A program made the position numbers and the translations under genes. The notes under the pieces were generated by a model that worked only from the letters and a program-made list of their open reading frames with translations, was not told the DNA's origin and did not search any database. From Bradyrhizobium semiaridum (GTDB lineage: Bacteria; Pseudomonadota; Alphaproteobacteria; Rhizobiales; Xanthobacteraceae): DNA of 64,000 nucleotides. The stretch spans positions 186,001 to 250,000 of the forward strand of contig NZ_JAGKJJ010000002.1 of the NCBI RefSeq assembly GCF_020329505.1. The letters are read 5' to 3'. Within the stretch, counting starts at the first letter, position 1; the number at the start of each line of letters is the position of its first letter. Of the stretch, positions 27,033 to 35,159 are shown one piece after another.

Positions 27033-28598
27033 ATGAAGATGGTTAAGAGCCTTATCCTCGGCTCGGCGGCGGCACTCGTCGCGGTCGGCGGAGCTCAGGC
27101 GGCCGATCTTCCCGTCAAGGCCAAAGCGGTCGAGTACGTGAAGGTTTGCTCCCTGTATGGTCCCGGTTTCTACTACATCCCGGGCACCGACACCTGCATC
27201 AAGCTGGGCGGCTACCTGCGCGTTGAAGTTCTCGCGAACGCCAACTCGGTTTACACCGGCAACACCAACAGCTTCGGCGGCGCCAACAACCGTTTCACCA
27301 ACGGCTACACCTGGCGTTCGCGTGAAGACCTGAACATCGATACGCGCACCGCGACCGAGTACGGCGTGGTTCGTACGTTCTTCGATGCGACCTTCACCTG
27401 GACCACCGACAACTACGGCGTGAACGGTGCGGCTCCCGGCGCGACCGTCTACGCTCCGCTCGGCGGCGGCGGCACGGTTGCCCCGGCTTCGGCTCCGAAC
27501 AACGCGGGCGCCGGCAACGGTTCCTACGGCACAGTCGGCGTCTACTACGCCTTCATCCAGTTCGCCGGCTTCACCATCGGTAAGGCGGTGTCGCAGTTCT
27601 CGGCTCCGTGGCAGAACTATCCGGGCAACAACTACGACGGTCTCGTCGGCGGCGGCGGCACGGTCACTGGTGTCAACCAGTTCACCTACACCGCTGAATT
27701 CGGCAACGGCGTGTCGCTCGCTCTGTCGGCTCAGGATCAGGCTGCCTACTACCAGGCTGGCGTGAACAACCTCAGCGCCGGCGGCCCGTACGGAGCCAGC
27801 GACTACGCCGGCACGATCTCGCCGGACTTCGTCGGTATGCTGCGTGTCGACCAGGCTTGGGGTCTGTTCCAGGCGTCGGTCGCTGCGCATGACAACCACG
27901 CTGCCTACTACGGCGCCACCGAGTTGACCGGTCATCCGGACGACAAGTGGGGCTGGGCTGGTGCGCTGGCTCTGTCGATCAAGAACATCCCGACCGGACC
28001 TGGCGACACGATCAACGTCCAGGGCGTCTACACGGATGGTGCGACCCGCTACAACATCCAGGATCTGGCTGGTGCGGCTGGTGCGAACACGATCTACGGC
28101 GGCACCAACATTCCGGGCCTCTACCAGAGCGTCGGTATCGGCTTCGCGCCTGATACGATCTTCGCCGCTGGCATCCAGCAGCAGACGATCAAGACCTGGG
28201 GCTTCCGTGGTGCTTACACGCACAACTGGAACCCCTACTGGAACACGGCGATCTACGGTGCTTACGCCGCTGTGATGTACAACGACACGTCCAAGACGCT
28301 GCTCTGCGGCATCGGCGGTGTCGGTGGTACGGTCCGTACCACGCTCGCTTCGGCGGCCGGCACTGGCCTGACCTCCTGCAACCCCGACTACAACATCGCC
28401 CAGCTCGGCCTGATCACCCGTTGGACCCCGGTCAAGAACCTGACCTTCTCGGCCGACGTGATCTGGACGCATCTGGACCAGAAGTACACGGGTGTCGTCT
28501 CGCTGCCGAGCGGTTCAATCGGCAAGCCGGCTGCCCTGTACGAAATGAAGGACCAGGACACCGTCAGCCTCCTGCTCCGCGCTCAGCGCAACTGGTAA
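27033..28598 (+). CDS. Alphaproteobacterial outer-membrane porin (Porin_2/Omp2b type)
   Basis: Trimeric beta-barrel channel for small hydrophilic solutes in the outer membrane. 521 residues. Signal peptide 1-23 ends GGAQA-ADLPVK, the cleavage region standard in these porins. VCSLYGPGFYYIPGTDTCIKLGGYLR carries the conserved Cys pair and first barrel strand. Alternating aromatic strands follow to the end, finishing with RAQRNW. The terminal Trp is the C-terminal aromatic needed for barrel assembly. Codon use is strongly biased, as for a highly expressed gene. Followed by a clear intrinsic terminator. Confidence 0.95.
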   Translation: MKMVKSLILGSAAALVAVGGAQAADLPVKAKAVEYVKVCSLYGPGFYYIPGTDTCIKLGGYLRVEVLANANSVYTGNTNSFGGANNRFTNGYTWRSREDLNIDTRTATEYGVVRTFFDATFTWTTDNYGVNGAAPGATVYAPLGGGGTVAPASAPNNAGAGNGSYGTVGVYYAFIQFAGFTIGKAVSQFSAPWQNYPGNNYDGLVGGGGTVTGVNQFTYTAEFGNGVSLALSAQDQAAYYQAGVNNLSAGGPYGASDYAGTISPDFVGMLRVDQAWGLFQASVAAHDNHAAYYGATELTGHPDDKWGWAGALALSIKNIPTGPGDTINVQGVYTDGATRYNIQDLAGAAGANTIYGGTNIPGLYQSVGIGFAPDTIFAAGIQQQTIKTWGFRGAYTHNWNPYWNTAIYGAYAAVMYNDTSKTLLCGIGGVGGTVRTTLASAAGTGLTSCNPDYNIAQLGLITRWTPVKNLTFSADVIWTHLDQKYTGVVSLPSGSIGKPAALYEMKDQDTVSLLLRAQRNW

Positions 28599-28628
28599 GA
28601 CCGGTTGATCTGATCACGATCTAACAAA

Positions 28629-28656
28629 CCCCCGGCGGGCGACCGCCGGGGGTTTT
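28629..28656 (+). terminator. Intrinsic terminator of the porin gene
   Basis: Perfect 10-bp stem CCCCCGGCGG/CCGCCGGGGG with a four-base loop, extended by AAA/TTT pairing and followed by TTTT. It begins 31 bases past the porin stop. Confidence 0.93.
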
Positions 28657-28696
28657 GCTTTTATGGTGACCGATATTGCGACTGAGGACGGGCGCC

Positions 28697-29731
28697 TTAC
28701 GCCGCCAGCAGGTCGCGTACCAGCGGCACCACCTTGTTTCCGTAGAGCTCGATGCTCTTCATCAGCTTCTCGTGCGGCAGCGGGCCCGCCGAATACTTCA
28801 GCTGGAAGCGCGCGCTGCCGAGCGCCTTGACGGTCGCCGCGATCTTGCGTGCGACAGTTTCCGGCGATCCGACATAAAGCGAGCCGTGCTCGGCTTCGGA
28901 GACGAACTCGTCGCGGCCCATCGGCGACCAGCCGCGCTCCTTGCCGATGCGGTCCCGCATCACCTTGTAGTCCGGCCACAGCTCCTCGCGTGCCTGGGCA
29001 TCGGTCTCCGCGACATAGCCCGGCGAATGCACGCCGACCGGCTGCGGCGCGCGGCCGAACTGCTCGTAGGCGCGCTTGTGCAGGTCGACATAGGGCGCAA
29101 ACCGCTTGGGGTCCCCGCCGATGATCGCGAGCATCAGTGGCAAATCGTAATGCGCCGCGCGCACCACCGATTCGGGGCTGCCGCCGACGCCAATCCAGGT
29201 CTTCAGCCGGCCGTGCTCGACCGGCGGAAAGACCGACTGGTTGTCGAGCGGCGGGCGGAGCTTGCCCTGCCAGCTCACCGGCTGCTGCTTCAGCAGCTCG
29301 GTGAACAAATCGAGCTTCTCCTCGAACAGCTCGCTGTATTGCCGCAGGTCGAAGCCGAACAGCGGAAACGATTCGGTGAAGGATCCGCGGCCGAGGATTA
29401 CCTCGGCGCGACCGTTCGAGACGGCATCGACGGTGGCGAAGCGCTGGAATACCCGGATCGGATCGTCCGAGCTTAGCACGGTCACCGCCGAACCGAGGCG
29501 GATCCTGCTGGTCCGAGCGGCGATCGCCGCCAGCACGGTCTCGGGGGAGGAGATCGCAAAATCGGCCCGGTGATGCTCGCCGAGCCCGATGAAGTCGATG
29601 CCGAGCTGGTCGGCCAGCACGGCCTCCTCGACGACATTGCGGATCACCTGGGCGTGCGGCAGCGCCGCGCCGGCGGCGTCCCTGGTGACGTCGCCGAACG
29701 TGTCGAGGCCAAATTCGAGAGAGGTCGTCAT
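28697..29731 (-). CDS. LLM class flavin-dependent oxidoreductase
   Basis: 344-residue bacterial-luciferase-fold (TIM barrel) monooxygenase using reduced FMN or F420. Seen: LEFGLDTFGDV at the start, IDFIGLGEHHRADF with the conserved EHH, SSDDPIRVFQRFATVDAVSNGRAEVILGRGSFTESFPLFG, and GSPETVARKI near the C-terminus. Substrate unknown. It faces the porin terminator and stands apart from its neighbours. Confidence 0.9.
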   Translation of the reverse strand: MTTSLEFGLDTFGDVTRDAAGAALPHAQVIRNVVEEAVLADQLGIDFIGLGEHHRADFAISSPETVLAAIAARTSRIRLGSAVTVLSSDDPIRVFQRFATVDAVSNGRAEVILGRGSFTESFPLFGFDLRQYSELFEEKLDLFTELLKQQPVSWQGKLRPPLDNQSVFPPVEHGRLKTWIGVGGSPESVVRAAHYDLPLMLAIIGGDPKRFAPYVDLHKRAYEQFGRAPQPVGVHSPGYVAETDAQAREELWPDYKVMRDRIGKERGWSPMGRDEFVSEAEHGSLYVGSPETVARKIAATVKALGSARFQLKYSAGPLPHEKLMKSIELYGNKVVPLVRDLLAA

Positions 29732-29941
29732 CGGTCAGTCCAGTTTGTCGACGCGGCGAAGATCCGCCACGCGCTACCCATCGCACGCAGGCCGGAAGTC
29801 ACATTGCGGTGTTTATTCCCGCAAAGCTGCGCTGTGGAGCCTTGGTTGGAGATACCTAGCAACTAGAGGCTGTTCGCGGCGGAACAAGACCATACGCTGA
29901 AACGCTGGGTTTCCATCCGGCGGACGGCGGGCAGGGCGCTG

Positions 29942-30699
29942 TCAGAACGCTTCCGCCCACGGCCGCAGGTCGAGCTCCAGCGTCCAGGCGCTGCGGTGCT
30001 GGTGATGCAGCACCCAATAGGCGTCGGCGATGGCCGCGATGTTGAGCAGCCCGTCCGGCCCGCGGTCGTCCTTCAATTGCGGACGCAGGCTGAGCAGGCG
30101 ATCGCCCTCGATGCCGCCGTCGACCACGACATGACCGACATGAATGCCTGCGGCCCGAATTCCCGCGCCACGCTCTGCGCCATTGCGCGCAGCGCGGCCT
30201 TGGCCGCAGCGAACGGCGCGTAATTGGCCTTGCCGCGCAGCGAGCCGGAGGCGCCCGTGAACACCAGCGTGCCGCCGCCGCGCTTCAGCAGTGCCGGGAT
30301 CGCGGCCTGCGCGAGCTGGAAGCCGCCGAGCGCATGCTCGCGCCAATGCTCCTCGAAGCGCTGCTCGCTGACCTTCAGGAACGGCGCCGGCCGGTTGGAG
30401 CCCGCATTGTGCACGGCCATCGCCAGCGGCGCGAGCCCTTCTGCGGCCGCGACGAAGCGGGCGACATCGGCTGCATTGGAAGCGTCGCCGACGACATGCG
30501 CGACCGTCGCGCCACTGGCGGCGAGCTCGGCCGCGGTCTCGGCAAGCTTGTCGGCATTGCGGCCGGCGATCGCAACGGGATAGCCGCCGGCGGCAAAGCG
30601 GCGCGCGATCGCCGCGCCAAGTCCGTGCGACGCGCCGACGCCGGCAATCAGCACACTGCCCTGCACGGCGGTCGGCTCGAGGACGGATCGATCGTTCAT
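29942..30699 (-). pseudogene. Short-chain dehydrogenase/reductase gene with a one-base frameshift
   Basis: Residues 1-~178 in one frame form a normal SDR: GVGASHGLGAAIARRF cofactor loop, HNAGSN, FTGASGSLRGKANYAPFAAAKAA with Tyr-x3-Lys-like spacing, then AREFGPQ. At about 30147 the frame breaks. The continuation GIHVGHVVVDGGIEGDR through DLRPWAEAF lies one base out of step in the next frame, down to a stop at 29942. Adding one G to the GG pair at 30147-30148 restores a single ~250-residue protein. The unrepaired frame ends in a non-conserved tail at 30073. Either a real mutation or a base-call error. Same strand as the TetR gene upstream. Confidence 0.8.
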
Positions 30700-30736
30700 G
30701 GCTCACTCCATCAATGCGCCCGCGTAGCGGGCAGGA

Positions 30737-31306
30737 TCACGCATCCGACGCCATCGCGGCGATGCCGTCCCGCACCGTGCGCAAGACGGAATCGGATCGC
30801 TTCGGATCTGTCATCACGCGCGAGATCGCGAGCGCGCCGACCATTGCGCTCACTGCCATCGTGGCGCGGGCATTGTCATCGTCGCCAAACGTCTCCGCGA
30901 CTTTGGCGATGAAGGCTTCGATGTAAGGCTCCATCACCGCGCGGCATTGCGGATCGGCGCGGCCGACGTCGGAGATCAGCGCCGCGATCGCGCAGCCGGA
31001 CTTGCGGGTATCGCGATGGGCGCGGCTGAGATAGCTGCGGGCCAGCGCAGTCACGCTGACCGATTTGTTGGAGTCGCGCGAGGCGCGCGCCCGCGCTTCG
31101 CCCGCGACCAGCGCCCGCTCGAGCGCCGCGGCGATCAGCTCCGAGCGCGACGCGAAGTGCCCGTAGAAGCCGCCGTGGGTGAGGTCCACCTGCTGCATCA
31201 AATGGCCGATGCTGAGCGCATCCAAACCCTTGTCGCGAATCTGGGTCGCGGCCTCGTTCAGGATGCGTCGGCGGCTCCTGGCCTTGTCGGCCTGGGAATG
31301 TCCCAT
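30737..31306 (-). CDS. TetR/AcrR-family transcriptional regulator
   Basis: 189 residues. The N-terminal helix-turn-helix (ARSRRRILNEAATQIRDKGLDALSIGHLMQQVDLTHGGFYGHFASRSEL, about 9-56) matches the family. The C-terminal ligand-binding half contains KSGCAIAALISDVGRADP, seen in regulators of the NemR/AcrR-like group. Divergently transcribed from an enoyl-CoA hydratase gene with a 108-bp shared control region containing a candidate operator at 31364-31381. It probably represses its own gene and one or both neighbours. Confidence 0.9.
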   Translation of the reverse strand: MGHSQADKARSRRRILNEAATQIRDKGLDALSIGHLMQQVDLTHGGFYGHFASRSELIAAALERALVAGEARARASRDSNKSVSVTALARSYLSRAHRDTRKSGCAIAALISDVGRADPQCRAVMEPYIEAFIAKVAETFGDDDNARATMAVSAMVGALAISRVMTDPKRSDSVLRTVRDGIAAMASDA

Positions 31307-31363
31307 CGCGCGTCACCTCGTTCGTGTTTGACGCTCATTCAGTATTATGACCATCATCTATCA

Positions 31364-31381
31364 GGATGACAAGCATCATCC
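31364..31381. promoter_or_regulatory. Candidate TetR operator
   Basis: GGATGA-CAAGCA-TCATCC, an inverted repeat with 6-bp arms between the divergent TetR and enoyl-CoA hydratase genes. The surrounding sequence also repeats a CATCATC(T/C)xCAGGAT motif twice, about 20 bases apart. Location and symmetry suggest a regulator site; the assignment is inference. Confidence 0.4.
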
Positions 31382-31414
31382 AGGATTATGCAGTCACAAG
31401 CATGGGAGGAACAG

Positions 31415-32203
31415 ATGACCGGCAGCGCGAGTGAAGGGCGGGTCCGCTACGAACGGCATGACCGCATCCTGCAGATCGTCATCGACAATCCGGCAAAGAA
31501 GAACGCGTTCAGCCCGGAGATGATGGAGCAGTTGTCCGACGCGCTGACGCTGCTCGACAATGACGAAGGGCTCTGGGTCGGCGTGCTCTGTGCCGCCGGT
31601 GACAGTTTTACGGCCGGCCTCGACATGCCGAAATTCTTCGGCCCGACCGCGACGCGCAAGCCGCTGCCGGAGGGCAATGTCGATCCGTTCGGATTGTCGA
31701 AGCGGTGCCGGAAGCCGATCGTCACCGCGGTCCAAGGCATCGTGTTCACGGTTGGCATCGAGATGATGCTGGCCGGCGACATCGTCGTCGCCGCTGATGA
31801 TAGCCGCTTCTGCCAGATGGAGGCCAAACGCGGCATCGCGCCGCTCGCCGGCGCGCATTTCCGCTACATCAGCCGCGCCGGATGGGGCGATGCGATGTAT
31901 CACTTGCTGTTGTGCGACGAGTTCTCGGCGGCGGAGGCGCACCGGATCGGCCTCGTGCAGGAAGTGGTGCCGGCGGGACAGCAGATCGAGCGTGCCATGA
32001 CGCTCGCCGGGATCATCGCCCGCAACGCGCCGCTCGGCATCCAGGTCACGAAGGAGGCAGGCCGCAAGTTCATCGAGGCCGGCGAACAGGCGGCGATCGC
32101 GGTCATTCCGGAGATCCGCGCGCGCGTGCTGGGCAGCGCCGACGCGGCCGAGGGCATCAAGTCGTTCGTCGAACGCCGCGCCGCCGTATTTCAGGGGCGT
32201 TAG
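31415..32203 (+). CDS. Enoyl-CoA hydratase/isomerase family protein
   Basis: 262-residue crotonase-fold protein. Seen: DNPAKKNAFSPEMM, oxyanion strand FTAGLDMPKFFG, and VFTVGIEMMLAGDIVVAADDSRF; the segment KRGIAPLAGAHFR replaces the usual Glu-containing loop, so classical hydratase chemistry is not assured. ATG 31415 follows GGAGG at the right spacing; an ATG 27 bases upstream is less likely. Probably under control of the divergent TetR regulator. Confidence 0.85.
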   Translation: MTGSASEGRVRYERHDRILQIVIDNPAKKNAFSPEMMEQLSDALTLLDNDEGLWVGVLCAAGDSFTAGLDMPKFFGPTATRKPLPEGNVDPFGLSKRCRKPIVTAVQGIVFTVGIEMMLAGDIVVAADDSRFCQMEAKRGIAPLAGAHFRYISRAGWGDAMYHLLLCDEFSAAEAHRIGLVQEVVPAGQQIERAMTLAGIIARNAPLGIQVTKEAGRKFIEAGEQAAIAVIPEIRARVLGSADAAEGIKSFVERRAAVFQGR

Positions 32204-32507
32204 AGCGCGTGCGAAGCGATTTTCCCTCGCGACAAACGCGAAGCGTTTGCGCAGAGATCATGCGCAAACAAGGCGCTGAAGCGCGATGAACGCCTCAACC
32301 CGATCTCATCGCGCCTTGGTCGCGTTCACGATCCGTACGAGGCTGTTTGTGGCAATGATGTCGCAACCGGCCGCATTTCGATCATGACGATGCCGCGACG
32401 ACTCTTGTCGAGATTCGTCGAATCAGGGAGATTCGATTCCGTACTCAGCCAACTTTCATTTAGTCAATTTTCGTCCCGCTTTGACTCAAGCGTCCGTAAG
32501 GATTCGC
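32204..32507. other. Intergenic repeat-like region before mipZ
   Basis: 304 bases without a gene. The first ~110 look like a mosaic intergenic element: GACAAACGCGAAGCG/GCGCAAAC segments and an inverted repeat GCGCGATGA (32281-32289)/TCATCGCGC (32306-32314) that could end the upstream transcript. The AT-richer part 32440-32500 is the likely mipZ promoter zone. Confidence 0.5.
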
Positions 32508-33359
32508 ATGACAAACGCACGCATAATTGTCGTAGGAAACAACAAGGGCGGCTCCGGCAAATCGACAATTGCCATGCATGTCGCCATCGCGCTGATCAAG
32601 GCGGGTCAGCGTGTCGCCACCATCGATCTCGACAACAAGCAGAAGTCACTCACCCATTACATCGATAACCGGCGGGACTGGGCGCGCGAGACGTCCCATG
32701 ACCTCGGCGTTCCGACCCATATGTGCTTCGAGACGGTTGGCGGCCGGACCAGCGAGGTCGAGACGCTCGGCCGCAGCGCGCTTGCCGAGATCGTCGAACG
32801 GCTCGGCCGCACGCATGATTTCGTCGTCATCGACTGCCCTGGCCACGACACCTACCTGACGACGTTCACGCATTCGCTGGCGAATACGCTGATCACGCCG
32901 CTCAACGACAGCTTCCTCGATTTCGACGTGCTCGGTACCGTCGATCCGAACGATTTCAAGGTCACCGGGATCAGCCACTATTCGAACATGGTGGAGGCGG
33001 CGCGGCGCGAGCGCAGCGCCCACGATCAACCGGCGTTCGAGTGGGTGGTGCTGCGCAATCGGCTGTCCACGCTCGGGTCGCGTAACAAGCGCCTGGTCGG
33101 CGAAGCCCTGAGCGAGCTGTCGAAGACGCTGAACTTCCGACTGGTCGACGGGCTGGCCGAACGGGTGATCTTCCGCGAATTCTATCCGCGCGGGCTGACG
33201 GCGATCGACGACGTCAGCCAGCTCACGCTCAATGCGCGGCCGACCATGTCGCATGTCACCGCAAGGCTCGAAATGGAGCGGTTGATGATGGCGATCATGC
33301 TCGGCCATCTCGTTGCGCGCCCGCTGGGAGCCTTCGCCGCGAGCCGCGATGCGGCATAA
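32508..33359 (+). CDS. mipZ: MipZ, ParA-like ATPase placing the division site
   Basis: Forms an ATP-dependent gradient from the poles by binding ParB and DNA, and inhibits FtsZ polymerisation so that division occurs at mid-cell. 283 residues. The deviant Walker A is GNNKGGSGKST with signature Lys13 and P-loop Lys18; Walker B region is FVVIDCPGHD. MipZ-specific blocks follow: TPLNDSFLDFDVLGTVDP, WVVLRNRLSTLGSRNKR, and RVIFREFYPRGLT. These match Caulobacter MipZ rather than ParA or MinD. ATG 32508 follows AAGGA. Not part of an operon here; parB is not in the window. Confidence 0.92.
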   Translation: MTNARIIVVGNNKGGSGKSTIAMHVAIALIKAGQRVATIDLDNKQKSLTHYIDNRRDWARETSHDLGVPTHMCFETVGGRTSEVETLGRSALAEIVERLGRTHDFVVIDCPGHDTYLTTFTHSLANTLITPLNDSFLDFDVLGTVDPNDFKVTGISHYSNMVEAARRERSAHDQPAFEWVVLRNRLSTLGSRNKRLVGEALSELSKTLNFRLVDGLAERVIFREFYPRGLTAIDDVSQLTLNARPTMSHVTARLEMERLMMAIMLGHLVARPLGAFAASRDAA

Positions 33360-33361
33360 GG

Positions 33362-34894
33362 CTACAAGCAGTTCGGGTTGCCGGTTTCGGCCGCGATCAG
33401 GAAGGTGACCGTAGCTGGCGCCAGCGTGATCGGGCCAGCTGCGACGGCTTCACCGGTGAGGGCCGGGAAATCGTCTCCGGCCGTAAGCGCAAGCGTGTTG
33501 CCGTTGAGCTTGATGGTGCCGTCTTCGGGCGTCGCGCTTGCCAGCGTGTAGCGCTGCGATGCGGTCGGCAGCATCAGCTTGCGTTCCAGCTCCCTGTCAT
33601 TGTTGATGACGAGCAGCGCAACAGCGCCCCGCCGGTCGCGCGCACAGTGGGCGTAGACGTGAAGGCCACGCTGCGGCGCGACTTCGGTATCCAGCACGGT
33701 CGTGCCCATCAAGCGGCGCCAGAGCAGGGCCGCCCAGTAATTCGGCCGTGGCCGATGGGCTTGCTCGTCCAGCAGACCATAGTCGCTGGCGGCAAGCGTG
33801 TTGTGCATCACCACCTGGACGCCGGCTTTTGCAAGTCGTCCGAGCTGGTCGAGATAACGGAAAGTATCGACGAAACTGGCGGCCCAGCGGTTGCCGCCAC
33901 ACGCCGCCTCGGCGGTTTCGGTCAGCCAGATCGGCATGCCCGGCGCGAGCCGGTCGCGCAGCGTTCGATAGAATGCAAATGTCTTGTCGGTTCGCGCCAG
34001 CCATTCGTCCGACAGGGCGGTCTCCGACGTGCGATCGCCATCGCAGCGGGCCGAGAGCGCGCCATAGTGGTGATAGGAGACCACATCGATGCCTTGTGCT
34101 GTCGCGGCAAACAACGCCGCGGCATCTGCGCCAGTGCCGGCAGTGCCTGGGCCAAGGATGGTCACATCGGGCGCGGCGCGCTTCATGAAACTGCGGAAGG
34201 TCGCGAAGTCGCGTGCGTAGGCCGCAGCATCGTAGCCGTCAGGGGCGCCGCCGATCGCCGGGAGGTCGGGCTCGTTCATGAACTCGGCAGCGGCGAGGTG
34301 TCCGCCATAGCTCAGCGTGTGGGCGAGCAGGCGCTGGGCCTGTGTCGCTGTCCACGGTCTACCAGCATCGCGCGTGCCGGCGCTGATCGCAAACGACGTG
34401 ACAATCGGCGCGTCAACCGCGCGCGAGAAGTCGATCACGCTTCGCCATTGCTGTGGCGTCAGGACGCCGTCGAATCCGGCCGGCGGCACGGGCGGCGGAA
34501 TGTCGGTATCGGCAACGAAGGTGCTGTTGGCCCAGGTCCCGCTCACGCGCAAATACGATGGGGCGAGCGCCGCCGCGAGCTTGCGCAGCCTTGCGTCGTG
34601 CAGATCGATGGGTGGGCGTTGCGCGAACCGGTCGGCCTTGCCCGCCTGCGCATCGGCCGCGGCATAGGGCTTCCAGAAGCGCCCGCCGGTCACCTCGACC
34701 ATCTCGATGTTGTAGGACTGGAAGCGCGGATCGATGGTCGCAACGCGTGGCATGGTCGCAACGTCAAGCACAAGCTCGGCCGCGAGCGCGCTCGTGCAGA
34801 CGAAGGTCGCGATGGCCGTGGCAATGAAGCGCGCGGCGCGTTGGCGAACGGACCTGCAAAGCGAGATGGGTCCGCTGGAGCGTAAGGTAAGCAA
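33362..34894 (-). CDS. Secreted GH79-like glycoside hydrolase (heparanase/glucuronidase type)
   Basis: About 510 residues. A signal peptide (ARFIATAIATFVCTSALAAE) is followed by a TIM barrel: YLRVSGTWANSTF, AEFMNEPD (acid/base Glu), VVSYHHYGALS and IWLTETAEAACGG (nucleophile Glu), then a C-terminal beta domain. This order fits heparanase-related GH79 enzymes, which cleave glucuronides. I chose the TTG at 34894, preceded by AGGGAG. The frame is open to an ATG at 34990 but those extra codons run through a CCCTCCCCCG hairpin element and are unlikely to be coding. Lies downstream of the phyH-MHS genes, same strand. Confidence 0.72.
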   Translation of the reverse strand: MLTLRSSGPISLCRSVRQRAARFIATAIATFVCTSALAAELVLDVATMPRVATIDPRFQSYNIEMVEVTGGRFWKPYAAADAQAGKADRFAQRPPIDLHDARLRKLAAALAPSYLRVSGTWANSTFVADTDIPPPVPPAGFDGVLTPQQWRSVIDFSRAVDAPIVTSFAISAGTRDAGRPWTATQAQRLLAHTLSYGGHLAAAEFMNEPDLPAIGGAPDGYDAAAYARDFATFRSFMKRAAPDVTILGPGTAGTGADAAALFAATAQGIDVVSYHHYGALSARCDGDRTSETALSDEWLARTDKTFAFYRTLRDRLAPGMPIWLTETAEAACGGNRWAASFVDTFRYLDQLGRLAKAGVQVVMHNTLAASDYGLLDEQAHRPRPNYWAALLWRRLMGTTVLDTEVAPQRGLHVYAHCARDRRGAVALLVINNDRELERKLMLPTASQRYTLASATPEDGTIKLNGNTLALTAGDDFPALTGEAVAAGPITLAPATVTFLIAAETGNPNCL

Positions 34895-34906
34895 GCCAGT
34901 CAGGCT

Positions 34907-34929
34907 CCCTCCCCCGTTGCGGGGGAGGG
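34907..34929. repeat. Hairpin element CCCTCCCCCG-TTG-CGGGGGAGGG
   Basis: Perfect 10-bp stem with a 3-base loop, left half of a larger element whose partner lies at ~35037-35078 in opposite orientation. On the minus strand the 3' arm touches the AGGGAG ribosome site proposed for the GH79-like gene, so folding could hide that site. Confidence 0.6.
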
Positions 34930-35036
34930 TTGGGGAGAGGGGTAAGCCCCAGGCGAGATGATCGTTGGGGTGCACCGCCATCGCAATCATCTATCGCGCT
35001 TGATCAAAGAACATGTCGAGAGAGTACGCTGCGTGG

Positions 35037-35078
35037 CACCCCTCTCTCTAGCCCTCCCCCACAAGGGGGGGGGGAGGA
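35037..35078. repeat. Second half of CCTCCCCC-type inverted element
   Basis: Contains ACCCCTCTCTCTAG then CCCTCCCCCACAAGGGGGGG. It is roughly the reverse complement of 34907-34945, so the 34.9-35.1 kb gap could fold as one imperfect large stem. The same family is seen again at 61297-61418. Confidence 0.5.
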
Positions 35079-35159
35079 ACCCTTCCGCCAGTGCGTCCCT
35101 TACCAGAGTGCAGGCTTGCACCTGACCCGCACGGCGCGCGATTGCCGTCGGACCACGGC

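Noticed and set aside
26955..28472. 505-codon frame antisense to the porin
   Set aside because: The porin on the plus strand has a signal peptide, barrel strands, a terminal Trp and a terminator; the antisense frame is a by-product of strong codon bias.
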